Below the pieces are notes generated by a model. It saw only the letters and a list, made by a program, of their open reading frames with translations, ran no database searches and was not told where the DNA came from. Shown in pieces: positions 43,536 through 54,640 of a DNA stretch of 64,000 bases. The position numbers and the translations under genes were made by a program. This DNA is from Aliivibrio sp. 1S175 (GTDB lineage: Bacteria > Pseudomonadota > Gammaproteobacteria > Enterobacterales > Vibrionaceae): NCBI RefSeq assembly GCF_001690985.1, contig NZ_MAJS01000079.1, positions 124,001 to 188,000 on the forward strand, written 5' to 3'. How positions within the stretch are numbered: the first letter of the stretch is position 1; every line of letters starts with the position of its first letter.

Positions 43536-46500
43536 GTGACCACTAAGTTAATTCGCTTTGAACGTTGCTTGATGGGATTATTGCTGCTGGTGTTTTTACT
43601 GGCAGCTTTAGTCATTACAGGCTTACGTCTACTCCTTCCTTCACTTAATCAATACCAACCTGAAGTTGAAGCTTTTCTTTCCAAAAGTACTGGTTTTTCA
43701 ATTTCTATTGGTGAACTTGATGGTCGCTGGAGAAATACTAACCCCTCATTAAATCTTAAAAATTTGACGGCGGTCGATCCTGTCTCTGGAGATGAAATCA
43801 TCTCGGTTAAGGACGTTGAGATCCAACTCAATATCCTTTCTTCCCTATGGGCTCAACAGCCTCAATTTGCTGACTTACGTATTGATAAGTTAGTTGCTGA
43901 CTTAACGTCATTAGGTGACACTTCCGAATCACCAGAAGATGCGAAGAAACCAAGTGAAAAAAGCAGTGATGAATCCTTAGGAAAGCGTCTTGAAGATTTA
44001 TTTTTAGTGAGATTAAATCATTTTTCATTAAAAGATTCTCAAGTGACCCTTATTGCGCTTGATGGCAATGATAAAACACTTCAAATTGATTCACTGCAAT
44101 GGCGAAATGAAAATAAAAGACACCTTGCTGAAGGGGTTGTAAGTATCATTGGGAGTGAAATCAATCAGCTTAAAGTCATCGGGAACATCAAAGAAAAAGG
44201 CACATTTAAAAGCTTAGATGGTGATTTTTATGTCGAAGCGAAAAATATTCAAGTTACTCCATGGATCACCGATGAAATTCAAAAAGAATATGGGGTAACT
44301 CAAGGTGAGGTGTCAGCTAATGCTTGGTTATCATTTAAAAATGGCCAACCGGTTGATGCACTTGTTGAAGCATCGCCATCTTATATTAATTGGCTTGAAG
44401 GAAAAGAGACTCACCAAGCCAGTGTAGAAGCTGGGGTGTTTGAACTACAGCCAGATAGAGAGGGTTGGAAGGTATTAGCTTCCGATATTCGAATTAAGCA
44501 CCAAAATGACATGTGGCCACAGGTTTCAGGAAGCTTTACGTGGCAGCCTGAAAAATGGGTATTAAATCTGGCGCATATCGATCTTTATAGTGCACTCGAT
44601 TTAAAAACACTATTGCCTGCTTCTCAAGATAATATTACTGATCTTCTTGCCACTTTAGACCCTAAAGGCAGCATTAATGATATTCGTGTCGAGTTTGATC
44701 ACTCTACAGGGTTGCATTATTCTGCGTCTATTCATGCAGCAGAAATGAAGCAATGGGAATTACTTCCTGGCTTTCATAAATTGGATATCTTAGTCGCTGG
44801 TGATGCTGAAAAAGGCAAAGCAACATTATCATTAGTCGATGATACGCTGCCTTATGGCGATGTATTCCAAGCGCCATTAAATATCAAACAGGGTAAGGTA
44901 ACCGCCTATTGGGAAGTGAATGATAATGGTTGGCGCTTATGGTCTGATTACATAAAAGTATCGACGCCTGATCTGCAAGCTAAAGGTGAGTTCCGCTTAG
45001 ATTTTCCAAAAGATAAACCGTCTGTACTCTCTTTTTATGCCGAAGCCGATGCATTTCATGCAGATCAAACGTGGCGTTATTTGCCGACGTTAGCATTGGG
45101 ACAAGATTTAACAGATTACTTATCTGCAGCCGTACAAGGAGGAAATGCTAAAACGGTGCAGTTGCTTTGGTATGGTGAAGTTGCTGATTTTCCTTACACC
45201 AAATACGATGGAATATTTCAAGTTAAGGTAAGTTTAAAAGACGCTAAGTTTTCTTTTGATACAGCATGGCCTCCATTAACTGATCTACAATTAGATCTCA
45301 TGTTCCAAAATGCGTCTATGTTTTTAAGCTCTCATTCTGCAGATCTTATGGATGTACATGCCACTCGTGTTACCGGGCGTATTGCCAATTTATCGGAAGA
45401 TGGAAAGCTAACTATTCGTGCAACTGCTAATGGTTCAGGTAAAGCGGTTCGTGAATATATGACAGCAACGCCATTAGTTGATTCTGTTGGAGCTGCATTA
45501 AACAGTATTCAAGTCGACAACCGTGTTGATGCTTTATTGCGCTTAGATATCCCGTTTAATGGCGATGATGTGCGTGCGTGGGGCTATGCCGATATTGCAA
45601 ATAACCACATTGAATTGCAGTCACCAAATATATTGCTGACGAATGCAAAAGGTCGAATTGAGTTTGATAATGATGTAGTTAAAGCGTCAGGTATTAAAGC
45701 GTCATTATTAGGGCAGCCAATCTCTCTTTCTTTTACTGGTGAAGCACAATCTGATTTTTATAGTGTGAACATTGAAACGAAAGGTAAGTGGAAAATATCA
45801 CCACTTAAAGACTATATTGACTCTCCTATGATGGATAAAGTTGGTGGTGTTTCGGAATGGAGCTCAACCATAAATTTACAGGTAGCAGATGTCGGCTTTA
45901 CTTATCAATTAGGTGTTAATGCGGCATTAAATGAGGTTAGATCAACGTTGCCGTATCCATTATCTTTGGATAAAGGCGATGGGGATAAAGTCTTATTACA
46001 GGTTTCTGGTAATTCAGAAAAATTGTCGGGACGCTTAACGTTACCTGATGCGAAATACCAAACAGAAATTGATATAACAAAGAAAACACCAGTTATTACC
46101 GCAAGTCATGTGATTGTTGGGCGTGGAAATTTTAGAGTGAGCCCTATTGTAGGGCAGTCTGCTTCCATTAATACCACATCATTTGATGCGGACGCGTGGT
46201 TATCTGAACCTATTTTAAATACAGGAAAGCCAAGCACTGTAAAATCATCAATGAGCCATTTCCCGGTGATCCCAATACCAACTCGTATTGATGCAAACAT
46301 TAAGTCATTACATTTAGCTTCGTTAGATTGGAATGATGCGAGTATTGATGTACGTAAAAAATCTCAAGGTTGGTATGCTCAAGTTAATAGTCAAGAAGTT
46401 GATGGTAAGGCAAGTTGGAAAGGATCCGATGACCTATTGGTTCAATTGGATAATCTGCATATCTTTATTCCAAGTTTAGACGATCCTGAGAATCAAAAAC

Positions 46501-47402
46501 GATTGAATCAAGCAAAAGACCATGAGCCTGTTATTTCTGAGTTTGACCGTGATTTCTTTCGTCTGATGCCAAACTTAGAGTTAACGATTAAAGACACATG
46601 GGTCCAAGGGTATAAACTAGGAAAACTTGATACTAAACTGCATAAAAACGGAGAAACTTTTTATCTTGATAAACTGAAAATTACCAGTGGTGAAAATAAG
46701 CTGGCGATGTCAGGGGATTGGCTATTAAATAAAGATAAGAGCCTCTCTGCTTTTAAAGTTCAGGCGTCGGGAGAAAATAACTCTGAATTATTAGCACGTT
46801 TTGGTATTAGTTCGGGTATTCAAAAAGCAAGCTATAGTATGGATGGCGATCTTCGATGGGAAGGTTCACCTTGGAGTATTCAAATAGATACACTTTCTGG
46901 GGATCTTGCTTCAACGTTAGGTGAAGGCGTTATTACTGATGTAAAAGGAGCAGCACGTTTTCTTGGTCTGTTTAGTATTGATTCAATCATTCGTAAAATG
47001 AAGCTCGATTTTAGAGATGTTTTTGATGATGGTATGGCCTTTAATTCGATTACCGGTAGTGGAAAAATGCGTGATGGTATTTTTGTCAGCAATAATTTGA
47101 TTATGGATGCGGTTGCAGGTGAAATGACGATTAAAGGTAAAGCGGATTTAAATACTCGTTTAGTGGATGCAGAAGTGAGTTTTACTCCTGATTTAACCTC
47201 TGGTATTCCTATCCTTACCGCCTTTGCTGTTGCGCCACAGACCGCTATTATTGTACTAGCAGTTGCTACTGCTATAGCGCCTGTTATTGATGTTATTACT
47301 CAGGTGAACTATAAGGTTGAAGGCTCACTAGAGTCCCCAACAGTAAAAGAATTGTCTCGTAGTCAAGGTGAGTACCAATTACCCGAAAAAGTGGATGATT
47401 AG
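43536..47402 (+). CDS. yhdP: YhdP, AsmA/TamB-like envelope lipid-transport protein
   Basis: A 1288-residue protein with a single N-terminal membrane helix (about 12-34) and a very long periplasmic region of repeating beta-rich segments ending in a DUF3971/AsmA-like C-terminus (GSGKMRDGIFVSNNLIMDAVAGEM, split for length). Length matches E. coli YhdP (1266). YhdP, TamB and YdbH are AsmA-like proteins implicated in phospholipid movement to the outer membrane. The start is GTG 43536, 13 nt after rng; the ribosome-binding site is weak. MTTKLIRFERC agrees with a start at this point. Confidence 0.92.
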   Translation: MTTKLIRFERCLMGLLLLVFLLAALVITGLRLLLPSLNQYQPEVEAFLSKSTGFSISIGELDGRWRNTNPSLNLKNLTAVDPVSGDEIISVKDVEIQLNILSSLWAQQPQFADLRIDKLVADLTSLGDTSESPEDAKKPSEKSSDESLGKRLEDLFLVRLNHFSLKDSQVTLIALDGNDKTLQIDSLQWRNENKRHLAEGVVSIIGSEINQLKVIGNIKEKGTFKSLDGDFYVEAKNIQVTPWITDEIQKEYGVTQGEVSANAWLSFKNGQPVDALVEASPSYINWLEGKETHQASVEAGVFELQPDREGWKVLASDIRIKHQNDMWPQVSGSFTWQPEKWVLNLAHIDLYSALDLKTLLPASQDNITDLLATLDPKGSINDIRVEFDHSTGLHYSASIHAAEMKQWELLPGFHKLDILVAGDAEKGKATLSLVDDTLPYGDVFQAPLNIKQGKVTAYWEVNDNGWRLWSDYIKVSTPDLQAKGEFRLDFPKDKPSVLSFYAEADAFHADQTWRYLPTLALGQDLTDYLSAAVQGGNAKTVQLLWYGEVADFPYTKYDGIFQVKVSLKDAKFSFDTAWPPLTDLQLDLMFQNASMFLSSHSADLMDVHATRVTGRIANLSEDGKLTIRATANGSGKAVREYMTATPLVDSVGAALNSIQVDNRVDALLRLDIPFNGDDVRAWGYADIANNHIELQSPNILLTNAKGRIEFDNDVVKASGIKASLLGQPISLSFTGEAQSDFYSVNIETKGKWKISPLKDYIDSPMMDKVGGVSEWSSTINLQVADVGFTYQLGVNAALNEVRSTLPYPLSLDKGDGDKVLLQVSGNSEKLSGRLTLPDAKYQTEIDITKKTPVITASHVIVGRGNFRVSPIVGQSASINTTSFDADAWLSEPILNTGKPSTVKSSMSHFPVIPIPTRIDANIKSLHLASLDWNDASIDVRKKSQGWYAQVNSQEVDGKASWKGSDDLLVQLDNLHIFIPSLDDPENQKRLNQAKDHEPVISEFDRDFFRLMPNLELTIKDTWVQGYKLGKLDTKLHKNGETFYLDKLKITSGENKLAMSGDWLLNKDKSLSAFKVQASGENNSELLARFGISSGIQKASYSMDGDLRWEGSPWSIQIDTLSGDLASTLGEGVITDVKGAARFLGLFSIDSIIRKMKLDFRDVFDDGMAFNSITGSGKMRDGIFVSNNLIMDAVAGEMTIKGKADLNTRLVDAEVSFTPDLTSGIPILTAFAVAPQTAIIVLAVATAIAPVIDVITQVNYKVEGSLESPTVKELSRSQGEYQLPEKVDD

Positions 47403-47442
47403 TGTATCTAGAGCTAGATCAAGTTAATACTAAGGATATAAG

Positions 47443-48261
47443 ATGGGAAAGGCTGGCGTAATTCAAATGAGTTCAGGGGCTGATCCTGAAGATAATATTA
47501 AACAATTGAATCTCAAATTAAAAGGATTACGCCAACAGGGAGCAAAGCTGGCTCTAACTCCTGAGAACAGTATTGTTTTTGGTAAAAAAGAAGATTACGA
47601 ACGACACGCAGAACCTCTTGGTCAAGGGCCTTTACAAGAGGCATTATCTGCACTGGCAAAGGATTATCAGATTTGGCTTGTTGTTGGTTCTTTCCCTATT
47701 AGAAATTCAGACGAAAGTTTGTCGTCAACGTGCTTGGTTTATAATGATGCAGGAGCGCTTGTAGAGCATTACCATAAGTTGCATATGTTTGATGTCGACG
47801 TAGAAGATGGTCATCAGAGCTATCGAGAATCAGATACCTTTACTCCAGGTAATGAAATTAAAGTTGTGGATACGCCAGTAGGAAAAATAGGATTATCAAT
47901 TTGTTATGATGTCCGTTTTCCTCAGTTATACAGCGAGCTTCGCCGACAAGGCGCTGAGATTATTATGGTGCCGGCAGCGTTTACTAAAATAACAGGATAT
48001 GCTCATTGGGATATTCTATTACGCTCCAGAGCCATTGAAACTCAATGTTGGTTATTGGCAGCTGGGCAGTGGGGCTCTCATGGGGCTGGTCGTGAAACAT
48101 GGGGACACTCAATGATTGTTGATCCATGGGGAAATAAAGCGGCGCTTCAAAAAGAAGGCACAGGAGTGATTGTGGCTGATATCGATTTATCGCAATTAGC
48201 GACAATTCGTAAAAAAATGCCGGTAGCACAGCACGCAAGGCTAGACTGTCAATTGAACTAA
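47443..48261 (+). CDS. Nitrilase-superfamily amidase (Nit1/deaminated glutathione amidase type)
   Basis: A 272-residue carbon-nitrogen hydrolase with the catalytic triad E41 (LTPENS), K112 (YHKLHMFDVDV) and C154 (LSICYDVRFP). The KLHMFDVDV and RFPQLYSELRRQGAEI blocks place it in the Nit1/Nit2-like branch. This branch includes deaminated-glutathione amidases that repair a side product of transaminases. The position between yhdP and tldD is conserved in vibrios and relatives. A 40-nt gap follows yhdP; a terminator follows the gene. Confidence 0.88.
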   Translation: MGKAGVIQMSSGADPEDNIKQLNLKLKGLRQQGAKLALTPENSIVFGKKEDYERHAEPLGQGPLQEALSALAKDYQIWLVVGSFPIRNSDESLSSTCLVYNDAGALVEHYHKLHMFDVDVEDGHQSYRESDTFTPGNEIKVVDTPVGKIGLSICYDVRFPQLYSELRRQGAEIIMVPAAFTKITGYAHWDILLRSRAIETQCWLLAAGQWGSHGAGRETWGHSMIVDPWGNKAALQKEGTGVIVADIDLSQLATIRKKMPVAQHARLDCQLN

Positions 48262-48278
48262 ATTTGGTTTATTTAAGA

Positions 48279-48316
48279 AAAGAGTGAGTTTCACTATAAA
48301 AGCCACTCTTTTTTAT
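48279..48316 (+). terminator. Intrinsic terminator between the nitrilase gene and tldD
   Basis: A 7-bp stem AAGAGTG/CACTCTT (48280-48286 and 48304-48310) with a 17-nt loop is followed by TTTTTATT. Confidence 0.65.
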
Positions 48317-48361
48317 TCATAATTAAGCCTAGATCTTAAATTCTTAAAAAGAGTACGTCGA

Positions 48362-49807
48362 ATGAGTTTGCAAGAAGTAGAACAATCCTTATTGAGTCAA
48401 GCAGGGATCGGTCAGCAGGAACTGTCTCAGACCTTAAGCTCCATTGCAAAAAGAGATGTGGACTATGCTGATATATACTTTCAATCTTGCTGGCATGAAT
48501 CATTAGTACTCGAAGACAGTATTATTAAAGATGGGTCTTTTAATATTGATCGTGGTGTGGGTATTCGTGCGGTTTCTGGTGAGAAAACCGGTTTTGCTTA
48601 TTCGGATCAAATTAATCTTGATGCATTAACTCAAAGTGCAAAAGCGGCTCGCGGTATTGTTCAGCAAGGCGGTGAAGGTAAAGTTAAAGCATTTTCTGCT
48701 CAAACTATCCCCCAATTTTATGCACCTATCAATCCTCTTAATAGTCTGGATAAGAAACAAAAAATAGCACTGCTTGAAGAAATTGATGCCTATATCCGAG
48801 CAAAAGAACCACTAATTCAAGAAGTATCTGCAAGTATTAGCGGCGTTTATGAGCAAATGTTGGTCGCAGCTCTTGATGGTACTTATGCTGCAGATATACG
48901 TCCATTAGTACGTTTATCTATTAGTGTATTAGTTCAACGTGGTGATAAGCGTGAGCGCGGTAGTGCTGGCGGTGGCGGTCGTTATGGTTATGATTACTTT
49001 TTAACTGAAATACAGGGTAAATCTATTGCTCTTGAGTTTGCGGATGAAGCTATCCGTCAAGCCTTAGTGAATTTAGATGCTGATGCAGCACCGGCTGGAA
49101 TGATGCCAGTCGTTCTTGGTTCTGGTTGGCCGGGAGTTCTATTGCATGAAGCAGTTGGTCATGGTCTTGAAGGAGACTTCAACCGTAAAGGTTCTTCTGT
49201 ATTCTCTGGGAAGATTGGAGAAAAAGTAACGTCTTCGGTATGTACTATTGTTGATGATGGCACAATGGCTGATCGTCGTGGTTCATTAAATGTCGATGAT
49301 GAAGGTGTTGCAGGTCAATACAATTCACTGATTGAAAATGGTGTATTGAAAGGTTATATGCAAGATAAGTTAAATGCCCGCTTGATGGGGGTTGCACCTA
49401 CGGGAAATGGCCGTAGAGAGTCTTATGCTCACCTACCAATGCCTCGTATGACGAATACTTACATGTTGCCTGGTGAGTATACTCCAGAAGAGATTATATC
49501 AACGGTTAAAAAAGGTATTTATGCTCCAAACTTTGGCGGCGGTCAGGTTGATATTACTTCCGGTAAGTTTGTATTTTCTGCATCAGAGGCTTATTTAATC
49601 GAAGATGGTAAAATTACCCGCCCTGTTAAAGGTGCGACTTTGATTGGTTCTGGTATGGAAGCAATGCAACAAATTTCAATGGTTGGCAATGATTTATCAT
49701 TAGATCGCGGTGTCGGTGTTTGTGGTAAAGCGGGGCAAAGTGTTCCTGTCGGAGTTGGTCAACCCACATTGAAACTCGATGCATTGACGGTAGGTGGTAC
49801 AGAGTAA
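48362..49807 (+). CDS. tldD: Metalloprotease TldD
   Basis: A 481-residue TldD/PmbA-family protein, the length of E. coli TldD. The zinc site is [11 protein letters not shown] (H262 and H267), followed by a downstream [19 protein letters not shown] end that is diagnostic of TldD. It forms a heterodimeric protease with PmbA (TldE) that processes microcin B17 and CcdA in E. coli. Its natural role here is unknown. It has its own transcription unit between two terminators. Confidence 0.95.
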   Translation: MSLQEVEQSLLSQAGIGQQELSQTLSSIAKRDVDYADIYFQSCWHESLVLEDSIIKDGSFNIDRGVGIRAVSGEKTGFAYSDQINLDALTQSAKAARGIVQQGGEGKVKAFSAQTIPQFYAPINPLNSLDKKQKIALLEEIDAYIRAKEPLIQEVSASISGVYEQMLVAALDGTYAADIRPLVRLSISVLVQRGDKRERGSAGGGGRYGYDYFLTEIQGKSIALEFADEAIRQALVNLDADAAPAGMMPVVLGSGWPGVLLHEAVGHGLEGDFNRKGSSVFSGKIGEKVTSSVCTIVDDGTMADRRGSLNVDDEGVAGQYNSLIENGVLKGYMQDKLNARLMGVAPTGNGRRESYAHLPMPRMTNTYMLPGEYTPEEIISTVKKGIYAPNFGGGQVDITSGKFVFSASEAYLIEDGKITRPVKGATLIGSGMEAMQQISMVGNDLSLDRGVGVCGKAGQSVPVGVGQPTLKLDALTVGGTE

Positions 49808-49841
49808 TCTCGGTGTATTAATTTACGTTATTCAGATGTAC

Positions 49842-49882
49842 AAAAAGAGCCAAGCATCATCTGTGTTTGGCTCTTTTTTATT
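49842..49882. terminator. Bidirectional terminator between tldD and darP
   Basis: A 10-bp stem AAAGAGCCAA/TTGGCTCTTT (49844-49853 and 49867-49876) has T-rich tracts on both sides. It serves the converging tldD and darP genes. Confidence 0.85.
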
Positions 49883-49903
49883 GTTCTCTTTATATCTGAA
49901 GAA

Positions 49904-50434
49904 TTATAGATCTTCTGCTAAATATAAATCTTTTAATATTTGGAAAATTTCACGGTATGCCTTTGGTGGCTTATTCGATTCTTTTTCTTTTTTTGCTTGG
50001 CGAGCAAGTTGACGGAAGCGTTGACGATCAGCTTCTGGGTATTTCACCATTATGTCTTCAATTACAGCATCAGGCGTTTCAATCATACGATCTCGTAGAA
50101 TTTCTAACTTCTGAAGAGCGATAGTTGTTTGTGAGTGCTTATTACGCACTTTATCTAAAGCCAATTGAATCGCTTCAGCATCTTCAAGGCGCATCAACTT
50201 ACCAATGTATTGTAATTGACGACGCTTTGCTTCGTTTCTAAAACGTTGAGCATCAAAGATCGCTATTTGTAGGAGCTCTGATAATGGAAACTTAGCAAGA
50301 ACTGCAGGCTTTAAACCAACCAGTTCTTCGCCTAATTTTTGTACGTCTTCCATGTCGTTCTTCATCTCGGTTCTACTTACCCAGATGATCTCTTCTTCTT
50401 CTTCCCAAGGAGCTTTTTGATTTTTACGTGCCAT
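49904..50434 (-). CDS. darP: Ribosome-associated protein DarP (YjgA)
   Basis: A 176-residue DUF615 protein. The acidic start followed by [20 protein letters not shown], the [14 protein letters not shown] helix and the [20 protein letters not shown] end are characteristic of YjgA/DarP, which binds late 50S ribosome precursors. ATG 50434 (MARKNQ) is chosen over 50443. It converges on tldD and diverges from pmbA, the same arrangement as in V. cholerae as I recall it. Confidence 0.93.
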   Translation of the reverse strand: MARKNQKAPWEEEEEIIWVSRTEMKNDMEDVQKLGEELVGLKPAVLAKFPLSELLQIAIFDAQRFRNEAKRRQLQYIGKLMRLEDAEAIQLALDKVRNKHSQTTIALQKLEILRDRMIETPDAVIEDIMVKYPEADRQRFRQLARQAKKEKESNKPPKAYREIFQILKDLYLAEDL

Positions 50435-50552
50435 GATCTTCATTCTTTTATGGGTGATTCTCTCTATTTTAGCAAGATAAATGGAGAATGGGGCGCAAAT
50501 TTATCAGATAGAGTGTTATTCTAGTAAAAATTTATATGTTTAGTCAGATGTT

Positions 50553-51896
50553 ATGGATGCAAAAGCCCAAATGATGAATCAAAAAATAGAACTTGAAGCA
50601 GCAGTAGCCAAGGCGTTAGAGATGGCAACACAGCACGCGAGTGCTGCAGAAGTCGCGATTACAAAAACAACGGGTATCAGCGTATCTACTTTAATGGGAG
50701 AGGTTGAAAACGTTGAGTTTAATCGTGATGGAGCACTCGGTATTACGGTGTATCGTGGTCATCGAAAAGGCAGTGCATCGACATCTGATTTAAGTGATAA
50801 GGCGATTCAACAGACGGTTGCTGCGGCGTTAGATATAGCAAATTATACGTCAGAAGACCCATTTTCTGGGCCTGCACCAAAAGAATTAATGGCTCAAAAT
50901 ATTCCTGATTTAGATTTGTTCCATCCGGATGATCCTGAACCAGATTATGCAGCAGAGAAAGCAATTGAGGCAGAACAGGCGGCATTGGCGTATCACTCAT
51001 CAATTAAACAGAGTGATGGAGCAAGTTACGATAGCCATTATGGCATTAAGGTTTACGGTAACAGTCATGGCATGTTAGCGAGCTATCCATCAAGCCGTCA
51101 CAGTATCAGCTGTAGTGTGATTGGGGTTGATAAAAATGGCAACATGGAGCGTGATTATAGCTATACCGTTGCTCGTCATCGTGATGATTTATGGGATGCA
51201 AAAAAAGTCGGATTGGATGCTGCAGAACGTACAGTTAGTCGTTTAGATGCTCAAAAACTAAACACGATGAAAGTGCCTGTTATGTTCTCTGCTGATGTAG
51301 CAACAGGGCTAATTGGTCATCTTGTTATGGCGATTAGTGGTGCGAATCTTTATCGTAAATCAACATTTATGCTTGATAAGTTAAATGAGAAGATTTTACC
51401 TGAATGGTTTAATGTTAGTGAACGTCCACATATCCTAAAAGGATTGGCAAGTAGCCCATTTGATAGCGAAGGCTTATATACACAAGATCGTGAAATCATC
51501 ACTGATGGTGTATTAGCTACGTATTTATTAACAAGCTACGCTGCTCGCAAACTAAACATGACGCCAACAGGTCATGCGGGTGGTATTCATAATTGGTTTG
51601 TTAAATCAACAGGCCAAAGTTTTGACCAAATGCTAAAAACAATGGGGACTGGCCTGCTTGTTACTGAGTTGATGGGGCAGGGCGTGAATACGGTGACGGG
51701 TGATTATTCTCGTGGTGCGGCTGGTTTTTGGGTTGAGAATGGTGAGATCCAATACCCTGTTTCTGAGATCACGATTGCGGGTAACTTAACAGAGATGTAC
51801 CAAAATATTATTGCAGTTGGTAGTGATATTGAAACTCGTTCACAAATTCAAACCGGCTCAATCCTTATTGAATCGATGAAAATTGCGGGTCAGTAA
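50553..51896 (+). CDS. pmbA: Metalloprotease subunit PmbA (TldE)
   Basis: A 447-residue TldD/PmbA-family protein. [20 protein letters not shown] at the start and [20 protein letters not shown] with [13 protein letters not shown] at the end are typical of PmbA. It lacks the HExxxH zinc motif, as expected for the non-catalytic partner of TldD. It forms its own unit next to a terminator. Confidence 0.94.
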   Translation: MDAKAQMMNQKIELEAAVAKALEMATQHASAAEVAITKTTGISVSTLMGEVENVEFNRDGALGITVYRGHRKGSASTSDLSDKAIQQTVAAALDIANYTSEDPFSGPAPKELMAQNIPDLDLFHPDDPEPDYAAEKAIEAEQAALAYHSSIKQSDGASYDSHYGIKVYGNSHGMLASYPSSRHSISCSVIGVDKNGNMERDYSYTVARHRDDLWDAKKVGLDAAERTVSRLDAQKLNTMKVPVMFSADVATGLIGHLVMAISGANLYRKSTFMLDKLNEKILPEWFNVSERPHILKGLASSPFDSEGLYTQDREIITDGVLATYLLTSYAARKLNMTPTGHAGGIHNWFVKSTGQSFDQMLKTMGTGLLVTELMGQGVNTVTGDYSRGAAGFWVENGEIQYPVSEITIAGNLTEMYQNIIAVGSDIETRSQIQTGSILIESMKIAGQ

Positions 51897-51920
51897 TTTT
51901 CTAATCGGCTATATGAACAG

Positions 51921-51963
51921 ATAAAAAAAGCGCGCTGTCATTGAATGAGAGCGCGCTTTTTAA
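51921..51963. terminator. Bidirectional terminator between pmbA and mgtE
   Basis: An 8-bp GC-rich stem AGCGCGCT/AGCGCGCT (51929-51936 and 51950-51957) with a 13-nt loop is flanked by A7 on the left and T-rich sequence on the right. It can end both converging transcripts. Confidence 0.85.
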
Positions 51964-51974
51964 TGTGTCATACA

Positions 51975-53330
51975 CTACATTAAAACAGTAGCGAGCCCTA
52001 AGAAAGCAAATAGACCGATAATATCAGTAATGGTGGTTAAGGCCATGCCTCCAGCTAATGCAGGATCGATATTCATTTTCTTTAGGATTAGAGGGATTGT
52101 TACCCCTGCAATACCAGCAATGGTTAAATTAACGAGCATCGCCGCAGAAATGATGGCTCCAAGCATGATGTCACCTTTCCAAACCATGACGATACCGCCA
52201 ATGATAGAGGCCCACAAAATACCATTAAGCAGACCTATTCCCGCTTCTTTGAGTAATAATTCTTTTTGGTTACTGTCACCAATATGACCAACGGCTAAAC
52301 CACGGATCACTAGGGCTACGGTTTGGTTACCGGCAACTCCCCCCATTGAAGGTACAATAGTCATTAGTACAGCAATAGATGCCATTTGCGCTAATGTTGC
52401 CTCGAACATATTAGAGACTGATGCGGCAGCAAGAGCGGCTAATACATTCATGCCTAACCAAACACTACGACGACGTGCCGATTTAACGACAGGCGCAAAA
52501 GTATCTTCTTCGTCATCCATACCTGCCATACTCATCATTGAGTGTTCGGCATCTTCACGGATAACATCAACTACGTCATCAATGGTTATTCGACCAAGTA
52601 ATAAATGATTTTCATCGACGACAGGGGCAGAAACCCAGTTACGACGTTCAAATAGATTGGCGACTTCACCGTCATCGGTGTTCACTGGAATGGCTTCATC
52701 CGCATCACTCATTACATCGCTGACGAGAGTATCTTGCTTAGTCGTGAGCAATGTAGTTAATGATAAATGCCCTATTAAGCGGCTTTCTTCGTCAAGAACA
52801 TACAAAGCATCAGTTGATTCAGGAAGGTCTCCTTTCATTCGCAGATAACGTAAGACAACGTCTATTTCAACATCAGCACGAATGGTGATGAAATCGGTAT
52901 TCATCATCCCACCAGCGGTGTCTTCTGGGTAAGATAGTGCAGTCTCAACACGGAATCGGTCAACCGTGTCCATTTGGCTTAATACTTCGCGTGAGACATC
53001 TACAGGTAAGCTACGAAGGACATAGGCAACATCATCTGTCTCCATACCTTCAGTTGCTTCTGCAATGCTCTCAGGAGCCATTCTAGAGACAATTCCGTCT
53101 TTTACATCTTCAGACAGTTCGTCAAGAATTTCACCGTAATCTTCAGGATCAGTGAGTTGCCATAATACATTACGGCTTTTCCTGGGTGAGGCTTCTAATA
53201 GATGGGCAATATCTTCAGGTTCCATGTCTTGTAATAAACGACGTACATGGACAAACATCCCACTATCAAGTGCATTAGATACTTCTTGAAGAGTTTGATG
53301 GGTTTGATCGAAATCTTGTAGCTCTTGCAT
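51975..53330 (-). CDS. mgtE: Magnesium transporter MgtE
   Basis: A 451-residue MgtE-family Mg2+ channel. The N-domain has repeated helical motifs (LLQDMEPEDIAHLLEASP), followed by two CBS domains (about 140-255, with YVLDEESRLIGHLSL and RITIDDVVDVIRED). A five-helix membrane domain begins RSVWLGMNVLAALAAASV and contains PSMGGVAGNQT. The annotated-length alternative starts at GTG 53342, but ATG 53330 has GGGGGAG at good spacing. It is downstream of ptsO in the same direction after a 151-nt gap; no Mg riboswitch was recognised. Confidence 0.94.
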   Translation of the reverse strand: MQELQDFDQTHQTLQEVSNALDSGMFVHVRRLLQDMEPEDIAHLLEASPRKSRNVLWQLTDPEDYGEILDELSEDVKDGIVSRMAPESIAEATEGMETDDVAYVLRSLPVDVSREVLSQMDTVDRFRVETALSYPEDTAGGMMNTDFITIRADVEIDVVLRYLRMKGDLPESTDALYVLDEESRLIGHLSLTTLLTTKQDTLVSDVMSDADEAIPVNTDDGEVANLFERRNWVSAPVVDENHLLLGRITIDDVVDVIREDAEHSMMSMAGMDDEEDTFAPVVKSARRRSVWLGMNVLAALAAASVSNMFEATLAQMASIAVLMTIVPSMGGVAGNQTVALVIRGLAVGHIGDSNQKELLLKEAGIGLLNGILWASIIGGIVMVWKGDIMLGAIISAAMLVNLTIAGIAGVTIPLILKKMNIDPALAGGMALTTITDIIGLFAFLGLATVLM

Positions 53331-53481
53331 GCTCTCCCCCACTTAATACCGATTTCTAACTCGAGTAATGAGTATAGACAATTTAGATAAGATAATGGGC
53401 TGAATAGTAACGCAATTTAGAGGGGACGATAAGTGAATTTTGTGAGGATTAGGTCAAACTATTGATGTAGTAAATAATTAC

Positions 53482-53760
53482 TTACTCATCTTCATCAAAA
53501 CCGGCTTCAATAAGGTCGCAAATAGCATTAAGAGCTTGCTCTGCATCAATACCATCCGCTGAGACATCGACATACTGGCCTTGGGCGGAATCCAGCATCA
53601 GTAGCCCCATAACACCATCGGCTGTTGCTTGCTTATTTTCGTCATTAGTGAGGGTTATTACTGCATTAAAACTTTGTGCCATTTCAACTAATTTTATGGC
53701 AGCTCTTGCGTGCAAACCAAGGCGGTTTTTAATTAAGAGGTGACGAGATGAAATTGGCAT
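53482..53760 (-). CDS. ptsO: Nitrogen-PTS phosphocarrier NPr
   Basis: A 92-residue HPr-like protein with the active histidine in [14 protein letters not shown] (H17) and the GVMGLLML block in place of the HPr serine site region. It passes phosphate from EI-Ntr to PtsN. It is the last gene of the rpoN cluster, 4 nt after rapZ, as in E. coli (npr). Confidence 0.94.
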   Translation of the reverse strand: MPISSRHLLIKNRLGLHARAAIKLVEMAQSFNAVITLTNDENKQATADGVMGLLMLDSAQGQYVDVSADGIDAEQALNAICDLIEAGFDEDE

Positions 53761-53764
53761 AATT

Positions 53765-54619
53765 TTAGTGTCTCTCTAATGTTTTATGACGGATTTGAAC
53801 TTGTTTTCCGTGTTGTTTGAAATATACCCCCAGTTGCTGAGTAATATAAACTGAGCGATGTTGTCCACCCGTACAACCGATGGCAACGGTTAAATAACTA
53901 CGATTGTTTTTTTCTAGCGCAGGTAGCCAAGTTGTGAGGAAATCTTGGATTTGTTCTTTTAATTTAATGACATCGTCGTGCTTTTCTAAGTAATCAGCCA
54001 CTGGCTTATCTAAACCAGTCATTGGTCTTAAGTTTGGTTCCCAGTGTGGGTTTGGTAAGAAACGAACATCAAACACATAATCGGCATCGGTTGGTAAGCC
54101 ATGCTTAAAGCCGAAAGATTCAAATACCATTACCAACTCTTTTGATTCTCTGCCGAGAATCCTAGAACGTAAGGTTTCGCTTAAATCATGAATGGATTTA
54201 CTTGTCGTATCTAACACGAGATCGGCATCTTCTTTAAAATCGCAAAGAATGCCCTTTTCTAGCTCAACAGCCTGTTCCAATGAACATTGCTCACCAATGA
54301 GAGACAAAGGATGTAGACGGCGGGTTTCGCTATAACGTTTTATCAGCTCTTTATCGTCAGCGTCTAAGAAAATAACAGTAACATCGTGTGATTTTTTTAA
54401 CTCAGATAATGTATTTTTGAGTAATGACGGATCTTTAGGTAAATTTCTAATATCAACACTCACAGCCACATTTTGGCTGCTGTGTTGAATGGATTCAACA
54501 AACTGTGAAAGAAGGTCAACAGGTAAATTATCAACACAATAATAGCCTAAATCTTCTAACACTCGCAGTGCGACAGATTTACCAGCACCAGAGTTCCCGC
54601 TAATTACCATGAGTTTCAT
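53765..54619 (-). CDS. rapZ: RNase adapter protein RapZ
   Basis: A 284-residue P-loop protein with Walker A GNSGAGKS (8-15), the [10 protein letters not shown] motif and the C-terminal [17 protein letters not shown] block that binds glucosamine-6-phosphate and RNA in E. coli. RapZ presents the GlmZ small RNA to RNase E and so tunes amino-sugar supply for the envelope. It lies 21 nt after ptsN. Confidence 0.95.
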   Translation of the reverse strand: MKLMVISGNSGAGKSVALRVLEDLGYYCVDNLPVDLLSQFVESIQHSSQNVAVSVDIRNLPKDPSLLKNTLSELKKSHDVTVIFLDADDKELIKRYSETRRLHPLSLIGEQCSLEQAVELEKGILCDFKEDADLVLDTTSKSIHDLSETLRSRILGRESKELVMVFESFGFKHGLPTDADYVFDVRFLPNPHWEPNLRPMTGLDKPVADYLEKHDDVIKLKEQIQDFLTTWLPALEKNNRSYLTVAIGCTGGQHRSVYITQQLGVYFKQHGKQVQIRHKTLERH

Positions 54620-54640
54620 TATGAAGACCTTTGAATCGAT

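Noticed and set aside
49794-50012. Plus-strand open frame of 72 codons after tldD
   Set aside because: It runs across the bidirectional terminator and into the antisense of darP.
53343-53481. mgtE promoter and magnesium riboswitch
   Set aside because: Several poor -35/-10 pairings exist, none convincing, and no M-box sequence blocks were recognised.
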